Shown in pieces: positions 50,901-62,600 of a stretch of DNA of 64,000 nucleotides. Made by a program: the position numbers and the translations under genes. How positions within the stretch are numbered: the first letter of the stretch is position 1; each line of letters begins with the position of its first letter. This DNA comes from Trissonchulus latispiculum (Eukaryota > Nematoda > Enoplea > Enoplida > Ironidae): the NCBI GenBank assembly GCA_030248195.1, contig JASAND010020062.1:114503-178502 (forward strand), read 5' to 3'. Under the pieces are notes generated by a model. It ran no database searches. It was not told where the DNA came from and saw only the letters and a program-made list of their open reading frames with translations.

Positions 50901-53635
50901 CTATGTAAATAACGCAATTGTAAGTTACATACAGGCGATGCAACAGAGTCATAAGTTTTGACCGGACGATTAGAAAAACTAAAGAAATTTTGGAGCACAA
51001 CCAAAACATATCCTCGCAAACTTAAACCACAAATGTAAAAGGGTCTTTTTAGGAAAGAGTAGAGCAGAGCAGAGTTAAAATTTAGTCATTTAACGCGTTT
51101 AACTCGACTCAAACTTGACTTACTATTCCTCTTTCAAGTCTTTCATGACAAGGATCGAGTTAAATTTGACTCCGTTAAGGGTTTATAAGTTAAACATAAA
51201 AGTGCATATAATATGTAATTTTTGATATGTTTTCTATACTTTCGTCTATATGTTTAGGAACTACTCAAAACTACTCAAAATTTTTCAATTTTTGTAAGCC
51301 CAAATCCATACAGCTAGCAACTCTAGCAGAAAAGTCGGCACTACAACGCGAAGACAGCCCAATACGGTTTTAAAGCGCCTAATGGAAACATAACTAAACA
51401 CGATGATTTTCCTGTTAAAAATTTACTGATTCACAAAAAATTTCCATCCATAAATCCGGCCCTAAAAACTCTTTTCCAGCAAATGTTCTCAGATTTATCA
51501 GCACAGATTTGGCTTACATCCTTTATCAGCTCTCCGGTCTTATCATTCAGGAGCAGGATCTGATAGTGTTCCACTGGAGTGACATGAATCGGCGGATACC
51601 ATTCCATCATGGCGTAGTCCTCGCCCAGGAAACTCAGTCGCAGATTGATGGGCGGACCGGGCAATTTCACTGAAAAAAAAAATGAAAACTGAGATGTGAT
51701 GAAAATGTTATCGAAATATTGAAATTCTACACAACGATTCAGAAATGAAAAATCGGCCTGTGAAGCCACACATGGAAAACAACAATAGAAAAAATTTAAA
51801 TTTGATTTAAATCTTAATAATTTAGATTTCATGATTTTTATTTAAATCGGATCCTCTACAGGCATGAGTCACAGCTCACAGCTTTGTGAAAACTATACAC
51901 TAATTGCAAACGTTCATACATATAATTAATATTAATTACAATTAAACAATGAACACAATTGACCACAATGAAATTACCAACTCTTGCTAATATCTGCAAC
52001 TGCACTTACAAACGCCTTCTCGATGACATTTCACCATCAAATCGATGTAGGCAATGCAGACAATATGGTCCTCGGATAGCTGGAGTCCCCGCTCTGCATC
52101 CGGGGGAAAGCAGAAGTCCAGGCAGGCTTGGGGCGCCCCGCCTTCCGCGCAACAGGCTCTGTGATCTCGATCATCCGAACCGCAGGAGACCCAATCCTCG
52201 ATATTCTCGTAGCACTCCTGCCCCACAGCCATCATATCGACGGCCGTAACGTTGTATCGACAGCGACTCAGACAGGGCTCTTTGACGCCACGATCCCGGC
52301 AGCATTTGCCCACATCCGGCAACTGGGGCTCCATTGGGCCTTCGCCGGGCGATGTGGGCGGTGAGACGCCTGGTGGCTCGATCACGGGCTCCACTGAAAC
52401 GTTGCATTACTTTACATTACACCTAACCGTGCCCATTGGCTCTCTCCTGTTTCGGACTAAGGCTTATGCACTGTTTAGTGACTGTAGCGCAAGCGTTTTT
52501 CATTATTTCTTTATGATTAATGCCTTGTATCCTTCGCTGATCCGCCTGCTAGCCAGAGTTTACTATATTTTCCTCTTGTAATTACGATAGGAACAGTAAC
52601 ACTGTACCAGAGAAGGGCTAAATTCAAGGCTTTGATAGATGCTAAATTCAAGCTATCAGCATTTCTGCTTATGTGTTTGATTCTAACAAAAGTTGGTTCA
52701 AATCAGTCGCACCTGAGATGACAGATTTCGTGTTCTCATTGAAATAAAAGGAATATTTTATGATAAACGGTATCCTACCAAACAAAATCCAAGACTTCAG
52801 AGTTACTACCATAATCCGCCTAAATCTTAAAGTTTAGTTATACTTGCCCCAAGCGTACCCAGTTAGAGAATGATAGAATTTTCCACACCACCAAGAGTTA
52901 CGTTAAAGCCTTTTACCCTTTTACTGTTTTCGTTACTCTTTAGTCAGCTAAAACACGTACTTCTGGGACAGCAGAATGAATCCTCTAGTAGAGTTCCTTC
53001 GTAGCACATATACATAGACGGACAAGGATTGACTGGTGGAGCACAGAAAACGGTATTCCCGTCCGGATCCAAAAGCGGGACACCGAATTCGCAGAGGCTG
53101 TTTTCATCTGAAAATGAAATGAAATGGGAACAAAGTTTGTGTGGATAAAACTATAATATCAGTTGGAAACTTTTATTGAAAGATATGTTCAGCTCCTGAG
53201 TACGTATGCATCTCCCTTTACTTAAAAATACGGTTCTTGCAGGCAAATTTAGTGATCCATATTTCAGTCCTGGCATGTCAAAACTATTGGATAAAATTTC
53301 CCACGATGAAACAGGATAAATTCCCGCAACCGAAGCCTAGATGCGTTACACAGGTTAAAAACACCTCAATTTAGACAACTTGGAAGACACTACACAGGAA
53401 TGGATGAAAAAACCATAAAAATAAGAAGTTAAGTCGTTCTTGAAAAGCACGTTGTATGAGCAGTTAATGGAAGTCTTACTACCGGAGCCGAAAGGCCAAG
53501 AAGGTGTCTGCTCCAGCTTCCCATTGTGGGAGCAGCATTCAGGCGACGAAGCGAGAGTCATACTAGCTATGACTGATGGGGAGAGACAAAGGCTAGTGCC
53601 CTCATAGCCTCTTGGCTGAGTAGCCCGGCAATAGC

Positions 53636-53667
<32 letters not shown>

Positions 53668-56600
53668 CTGCAGCAACAACAACAACAACAACAACGTTGT
53701 ACCTCGTTGAGTGAAAAAGGCAGCACGAGTTGAGGCTAAGCTGGGACCGTGCTCGCCATTGGCCACCACATAGACAATGTAGGGGGTATCGGGGAGCAGA
53801 TCTATCAACTCGTGTGGTGATCGAGCATCATGGACCTAAAATAAACATTTAATTAATATTTATTCAATAATAAATCATTTCAGAGATTACTAACAACAAA
53901 TTGACAGACAAACTCTGAAACCATCATACAGCATCAAATGATAATTTTAGTTTGAAATTTGACTATTTAAACTATGAAAACAGTGATGTTTGCAGTTTCA
54001 CGCTTTCTATCCGTGACCTTCGTCTCTCCGCCTCTTGTCCAGTTTTGACTTTTTAGATCCGCTTAGGTGCCTCTTTCTTAGGATATTATCAGCTTACTTC
54101 TCTATAATTGTGCTCAAACTGATCGGCTTTGTAGAACAGGGTGTAGTTATCAACTTTCTCATGATTATTCAGAGGATGGCTCCAGGAAACGGTGGCTGCC
54201 CTTTGGTTGATGTTGCTGATGCTGACATTGGTCGGTGGGGAAGGCAGCTTCACTGAAACAGAAAAAACAGCATGAAAAACAGGCTTAATTTAGACAAAGC
54301 AGAAGTTGAGAAGAGACATCTAATTTATGTCCATGTATTTTAATCTACTTTAGTAGATTTTTATTACTAAATGCAACCGCAATTATTAGTCATAAAGCCA
54401 TAATCAAATGAGAACGATCAAACCTATATGTATAGCTGAAAATAACATAAGCTAGAATAGTTTTCCTTGCTCTTCTTGAAGCATGCATGCTTCGCACTTC
54501 GGAAAAAACAATTTTTTTGGTGTTTGACATTTGTAGGATATCCATTAAAAATCACCATATCCTTCTCTGAGACAGCCAAAAATGACATTCATGTCCATCG
54601 AAAGGCACATGATGGAATGGAGATCCATGGATTCCCCGCTGCCATCGCAGAGGCCCATGCAGGTCTCTTGAACGCCGTGGCGAGCGCAGCAGGCGCTGTG
54701 ATTACGACCATCTGAAAAAAAACACAAAGACAAGTAACGACTAATACAGTTTTCTAGTCCAGTGGCGCACATAGAAAATTTTTTCGCGAGGAAGGACTGC
54801 AGAAAATGAGGGGGGGGGTCTGGTTGGCAAAGCCCCCAAGAAGTTGAAAAAGTTTTGAAAATCAGATTTTAAAAGCAAAAATAAAAGGAAATTAAACAAA
54901 AAAGCTGAGTAAATTTCGCGCTGAAGGAGCGAAAATTTTTGAAAATCTTAAAAAGAGGTTGCTATTAAAAGGTTTAAAACACTGAAATAAGGGTAAATTA
55001 AGCAAGAATGAAGTCAATTTCGCGCATGGGTAATCAGTATCCACGCTGGATCAAACTTGTGCCGATTGTTTGTAAACAATATAGTCTATCGGTTGTGCAT
55101 CTGTGGCTTAATCGGTAGAGCGTCGTTCCTTCTCGTTAGTCAAAAGCTGCAACTTCATGCCACAGAATGTTTTGAATCTTCGAAACGAAAGAACATTGTG
55201 AACAAATAAATCGTTTTTTGCAAAGCATTATTTTGAAAGTTCCTAATTACTGTTGAAATTAATTACTGTCCTGGAGCAAAAGCAAAACTAGAATCGATAT
55301 TATTATATTGATTTTGTTTTTATTACCAGCCAAACAGGGAGCAGCCTTGTCGAACTCGGACTGGCAATTGAGAGCAATATCGAAGGCACCAATCGAAGAC
55401 GTGGCATCATTCGTTAGAGAGCACAGTTTGGGTCGGCATTCTTCCGCCACTCCGTTTCGCGAACAACAAGATTCAATGTCGGGGATCTTGTCTGGTGGAA
55501 TTTCAGCTAAAACAACATGAAAAAATAAAAAAGTTCAAGGTCAAGGAAAAGCCAGTTGTTTGAAAAACGCAAAACCTAAGGTACAAGTTCAATAAGTAAA
55601 AGTATACAGAAGTAAGACTCTCCCTGCACTCTTCTTACAAACTACGTATTAAGCATAAGCACATATGTACCATTGCTACTGCAACTAACTGGTTAATATT
55701 AAGTGTAATAAAGTTGTAAATGCCACGGCATAGGTATTTGAGATATGCCTGCATGGCTATGCCCTGTAAGCTGTAAGTTCAAGAAAAGTGGCAAATAAAG
55801 CTTACACATACTTGGTAAGGTGGTTCCAATGGCTCGTATGGAGGGCAAACTTGAGCCATAATCGTTCACAGATGTTACAAAGACAAAATATTGCGTGGAC
55901 GGTTTCAAATCCGTTATTGTGTAACACGTATCGGTAGTATTAACCTGAATGAACAAAAGACCGGATTCTGTACGAACAAAAATGTACGAAAAAGAGGAAA
56001 GGACAAACTTAAGTTTCAAATGACAAATCGGCGGTATCCATTTCAAGCGTAAAAGATTTTAAGATTAGATTTATAAATTATTTATGTTTTTTAAAAAAAT
56101 GAAAAATTAAACAAGGATTAGTTTGACAGACTAACGGTGTCAAGAAAGCTTAAATGTTGTTGAATTTAAGAAACTAAAAACTAAACCGCTTCCTCCTGTC
56201 CTACGTACCATCTGAAACTCAAACGTTCTGATCTCCTGGCGCGTCTCATTGGTCTCATGATTCCGCGTCACAAAGATCAGCGTCTGACGCTTTCGACGTC
56301 GCTGCTCTGACGCCGACAGAACCGGCATGACCAGCTGTGGACTGTCGGCCAGGTGGCGCAGATCGCGGGGAACTCGACGAACACCGATATTATCCATGGA
56401 ATCGATCATTTCCGGTGGGGAGTCGATGAAAGGATCGATAATCGGTCCCGGATAATCCTGGTCACCGCCGTCGCCACCGCCAAAAAATGGAGAATCATCC
56501 GTGCCATCGTCGACTGGCACAAACGGAGCACTAGAATAGAAATAAAAACTAAGTAAATAAAAATTAGGGATGCACCGGGGCCTGGCCCCGGCCCCGGTAG

Positions 56601-59600
56601 TCAGGCCCCGGTCCCGGCCCCGGCCCCGGTAGTCAGGCCCCGGCCCCGGCCCCGGTGGTCAGGCCCCGGTACCAACCGGGGCCAAAACTTAGCAAAAGTT
56701 TGTAATTTTTGACATTTTTTGACCAAAATTTTGAATTTGCGAAAGTCAAAAAGTGTTAGAAATCGTTTGTTTTCCCGCTGATTTGAATAACGTTTGTATA
56801 TTAAAAATTATTGCAAAATTTAAATTTTCCAGAAAATTTTTGAAAATTTTCGATTTGGACCCAATATTTCCAGGCCCCCCCGGCCCCGGCCCCGGTGCAT
56901 CTCTAATAAAAATAAAGTAAATATTTAAAATATTTAAAGTATATATTTAAAATAGATGAAATAGCTCAAGGCATACAGCTGCAGAAATCCCCATAATTTT
57001 GTCTGGAATGTTTTAAAATCTTGAAATCAAGAAAAACACAGTTAAAATTGAGTCAAAATCGAAAATCCAAAGGATACAAAATTTGTAATGTACAATTGCG
57101 ATCAAATCAGCAAAAACAGTCGAAGCCATTGACTTGAATGGTACTAACATGAATGATCTATGATGATCGAATGATGATGAATGATCTGAATCTGTCACAG
57201 TTACATGTAAAAACCATTGGTACAAATTTCAGAAAAAAAGGTACATTAGAAACAAATTTCTTACCCTCCCGGGAAAAATGGAAAGTTTGGAATTTCCTTA
57301 TAGTGTACAGTGTAATGTTCTACTGTATCCGTGCGGAGCAGAGGCGGCAGCCAACAAGCTTCCAGCGCGTCGGATGCCACCTCATTTACAACCAAGGCTT
57401 CTGGGGGTCCGGGAAACGGCACTATAAACAGCAACAAACAGTTCAAAAAATTAACAATTAATTCCTCGCTGAACCATTTAATTATTAAAATTTAAGTTTA
57501 ATTTAAACAATTTCACTTAAGGTGCTGGTTCGGGTATTTGCAGCAAATTTTGAAAGACTGTAATTTACTCAATTTTTGGAGTTTAACGACAATATTTATA
57601 TCATTTTAAAGCTTAGAATGTGCTAAATACAACTAAATAAATTGCAGCGGTTGCAGTTCTACTGTTCGACTTGAACATGCGATAACACAAAAACAATTTT
57701 TGCACACGGATTTCTCGAAGTATAGGAAAGCTAAAGAAAAGCGGACAGTTCAGGCTTCAAAAGAAACGTCTTCCCAAGGGCTATTTTTGGTGAAATTGAT
57801 TAACGAAGAAACCAGCTCGATACTTCGACAAAAATGTAAATTTTGTGCGATTTTCGTTAAAATTTTCAGGTTTGGATGCTTATTTCTCTCCAACAAAACG
57901 ATTAAACGTAAAACCCTGAAAAATAGCCCTCGACAATTGTCCCAAAAATGTGTGTAAAGCCGATTTCCAATTGTTTGCATGAGTTAAGAGAAATCCGTGT
58001 TCAAAACAATCTGGTTGCCATTTACAAAATTTCACATTTTCGTTGCTGTGCTTAGGCAGAGATGCCGCAGAGAGCTCTCCATTGGGCATAACATGTCCTT
58101 TAGGACCACAAATATGGGCAATACTTGACCGACGGGCCAGCGCTGTTGAAGCTGTTGGAATTTTGCAATATTTGATTTTTCGAAAAATGGTCAGTTTTGG
58201 ACCTCGAAAAAGAATCTTCCTTGCTATCTCTTGAGCCACAAGAAATCGAAAAATACGCCCATTAGAGCAAACTTGTAGGTCTTGGTGAGAGAATTCGAAT
58301 GACTATAAATTTGTCCGCGTAAGATGGCCACAGTGCAAGTTATGGCGGATAAAAGCTAATTTTTCCAAAACTCAAATTTTCACGCCGCGACTTTTCTAAA
58401 ATGTTTTCTAGGCTAAATGATGTAATTGTAGCAAATTTGAATGAATTTCAACAACAGCTGCGCCTTTAAACTCCCAAAATACACGAAGTTTCTGAAATAT
58501 CAAACATCTTGAACATGATAGTCATTATCATTAGCAATCCGAATGGGTAATAACCTAACATCTAATTTATCTATAAATAAGCACGAAAACCAGCATTTAT
58601 GATGCCTACGCATCAAGTAAAATCCTAGACAATTTTCTGGCCAACTAAATTATTAAATTTAAATACTTAGCAGGCCAGCAGAATAAAATCGATGAAAATT
58701 TTATGACCGGCAGGGTTTAAATTTAAATAATTTACACTACATACAATTAAGTATCTAAAATTCTATACACACAAACATACAGTAGACTTGTTCATAGCAC
58801 TCCATAATTTCCTGAAGCCAGTAGAGGCAAAGCCGATGCGAAAATTGCAATTCCTCCGCAGAGCCAGTGCAAAAGTCCCAACAAAATGGTGGTACCAATT
58901 TCAGGCGACAACAGTGCAAATGACTGACATTGCCTGGAAGAGCAAAATAAATAACTTAATTTTCCACGTAATTAAATTAATTAACCAGTAATTAAATTAA
59001 AATAAAATTGCCAGTGTTATTGAGCTTTCTAAACATAGCTTCTTGTCCCTTATCAACGAAGATAGTCTGCAATTATCAGAAAACGTTACAAAGAACGGCA
59101 TGCAAAGTTGCCAGATTTCCGCCAACTAGTAATCATTTAATTAATTATTTTTAATAATCAACGAATTAGCAACTAATTACTAATCAATCAAATTAAAATT
59201 ACAGTAAAGGAAGTCCTACCTCCATTGGTGGCGCAGTGAAGAAATCGTGGCAACTGGCCGTCACAAGACAGCGGATCGAAATTAGATAATTCCAGTTTAC
59301 CAACATTACAGGGGCCCAGACACTGTTCGCTGATACCCTGTTCGCGACAACAGTCTGAAATAAAATTTATAACTGTAAATTTTAAATCAAAAATTAAAAT
59401 TATTCATAATATTTAGCAAATATATTGTAAAATTCGCGTTTGCCTCTTTTCTCAGTACAATACTAACAGCAAATTTCTTCAAGCTTTCTGATATTCATGT
59501 TGAGGAAATTGCAAAAAGACAGAAATTTGTTTATGGGTTGAACTTTCTCAAAACTATTGTAGCGCTTCTATCAGGGCTTGTGGACCAAGAAGAAGACCTA

Positions 59601-62600
59601 GGACACGCCCGAACGAGAGGCGTCAGGCATCCTCGTACCCACGAAACCAAGATCCAGGAAAGAGAAGGGAAGAGCATTTCATTCAGAATTGAAAGTAAAG
59701 AATTGGCCCAGCCGGGGTTCGAACCACGACCCTTCTGATCCCGGGACAGACATGCTAACCCACTACACCACAGGGTCATCAGCTGAACTCCCATATCAGG
59801 CTTATCAATCTTTCCTATGCCTGCTTCCCTTACACCACTGTGCATTTGTGTCCTTGATGCTACTATTTTCCCTCAGGAGACGAAACTTGACTTCAACTGA
59901 AATTAAAAGTGAAAAAGCTAAAAATGGTGATCACATAGAATTCAATTGAAGATTAAACCCAGGATTCAGTTGCCAGTGTTCAATTTTCAGAAAAATTAGG
60001 TATTTACTGAAACAATTTCTTAGCAATGCTACCTGTGTAGTCGTAGGTAAAGTTCTTATGAAATCCTTGAGGGAGCCCACTCTCTAGAATACAAAAATAC
60101 AGAAATACAGAGATATCACAAAAATTAGCACTGCCAAAATGACAGAATAATAAAACTAACTCTTTACAAATCCTGCCACACGGTCACTTACCATAACTAC
60201 GTTAATGCAAATGCATAATAAAAAATCTTCGAAAATTCTAAGCGAAGTCCACCCCTATATTGCAAGATTATTTCTTAAATATAATCGTCAGGTAGCATTA
60301 TGTTACTATTGCTTAAAAGTCAACAACAGTGGGGTAGTGGGAGGGAGTCTGTTACGAACTCAATATAAATATATCTTTTCACAATTTCATTTTTCATTAA
60401 TCTGTAAAGACGACGAGTACAAACCTAAAACTTCTACTTCATAATTGAGCATAGCATTGGGCTCATTGTGAAGCTGGCACTGATAGTTGCCAGCATCGAA
60501 AATGGACAAATTTTTGAGCACCAATGAAAATTCTTCTCCCGCTAAAATGTACACAAGAACAATGTAAAAAGTCTAAAAACAAATTCTAATACGAATTAAT
60601 ATGATAAAATTCATAACACTTTAATCCCTGTTTCTTTTAACAGCATCACTGCTGCAATTCTCGTTCTCGTAATTAAAATATTAATCCTTGGTTTAATCCT
60701 AAGCATTAAAGAAATTTAATTCAATTCAATCGAGAAATTCAATCTTTAGAGAAACAGGGCATTAGTTCTACCAAGAGTACATTTATGATACATAAGAGTA
60801 AGACAAGCGTCACACTTCAATGTAATGTAAGCGTGGCACTTCCTCTGCACGTTAACGGTCCCCCTTCCACGCACTGGACCCTAATGAATAAAAAAATAGC
60901 GCGGTCTGCCAGTGTTGTAAAGCTCAAAAAAGACGCAATTTGGGCAAGCACACTGCTTCTGTTCTTGAGCATCAGCACGGCGAAAACATAGGGCGAGTGA
61001 GCGTACCCCCGTTTCGACTGGCTCGGTCACTAGGGTCCAATTTGCGGGAGAGGTGGGCCGTTAGCGTGTAGATGTAAGGATGTGTCACGCATATGACATA
61101 CAGTTTGAAGCTTGTCACAGTCTTAGTTATTATGTACTCTTGGTTCTACCTATATCTCATTTCATTTATTTGTGAATTCCACGCAAAACTGTCCAAACAA
61201 AGAACACCTACTGCAAAAACAGCAAACATTGTCCAAACAATGCTGACCAGCCGGACAGTCCGATCCACTCTCGTCTGAGCAACTACCGCTACAGTCTATA
61301 ACAAAAACATTTTAATTTTAACAAGAATCACCATCAAGTATCAAACTTAAAAGGGATCAGGGAAATTACTACAGCAATTACTATTACTACTACGTCTCCG
61401 GCCTGAATAACTATGTAACGCCAATTTACTTTTGTGAGACACTAAAGCTTTGTGGAATACAAAGTGAAATTGAAAAGGTTAAGGAAAATTTGACATACGT
61501 ATATACTACAGCTTAATTTTAAATGTTCACATTTTTTGGTAGGTTAGGTTGGTGCCTCGTCGATTTCTGCTAAATCGATTCTAAATAGTTAATAATTTCA
61601 TGGAAACCACAAAATATTTACAAAATACCTATAAGGACTGTTACGAGAGATGCAAAAAACGTTGAGAGTTTACAAGAAAGGCGAGAACCTGTACGGCTTC
61701 ATATGCATTGTAGAGGCTTTGTCGTTAAAGATTGAAATCAGGATTGAAAGATGTGAAGAAAAGTGTCCTGGTTCTTGGGGAAGCATCTTGCCGTGGTGGA
61801 CGGGTAGAACCTGGTCTTTCCAGAGGAAATGGCAACGAATGGCTTCCCATACCATGGCTCCTGCCGGAGCCATTGCCCGAACACGGGAAATTCTCCGACA
61901 TTGGAAAACCCCAGCCCCCCCCAATGCTCAGCCTGGTTTTAGCCGGGTTGGCCCTGGTAAACCAGCCTACTGGATCTCGACTAGAACGCTCCATCACTGA
62001 GCCACATTCCCGGACAGTGAGACTCGTTTATTGCGTCTATTTCAACCTTTCTAAGATGCCGATATTTAACAATGTTTATTTGTGCAAATTTTTAGCAAAA
62101 AAATTACATCATCATGGCATTAATGGCACATGAAATTTACGGAAATACATTAATCACTTCGGATGCCTAGTGAACAAACAATTACGAAATAATTAAGTAT
62201 ATATCCGGAAAACTTCAAGTGAGCTTAGTTTTAAAAGTTTTAAAAATCATTGAAATAAAAAGTGTGGTTTATTGAAACAAGTTTTTAAAATCATTTCTAT
62301 ACGCAAAACTTTTTTTTACTTAGGTCAGGAGCGGCGTCTTTTTGTTACACAAATATATAATGTGATTTTGATGACGTGGTGGTACCTGCAGTGTGGTTTA
62401 GGAATACGTTATGGCGAATGCTGAATCGACTGCTGAAATCGGACAAAACTTCCATTCCTCTGGAAATTTCCGTTCCATCCTTCGACCAGACTAACTGAAA
62501 AAGGGGGGAAACAATAGAAAACTCAATGTCACGTGAAAATGATATTTCCCTGTATTCTCCTAAGGAGAACTAAAAATAAGTTGTAACGGTAGCTTATTCA

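Noticed and set aside
53355..53808. ORF with a poly-Leu or poly-Cys run on the minus strand
   Set aside because: It is the (CAA)n microsatellite read through after a splice donor; only 53703-53835 is exon.
60785..60991. Plus-strand ORF with Ig-like words (TLQCNV, THWTL)
   Set aside because: It lies wholly inside a family B MITE, on the opposite strand to the Ig gene, with no splice support.
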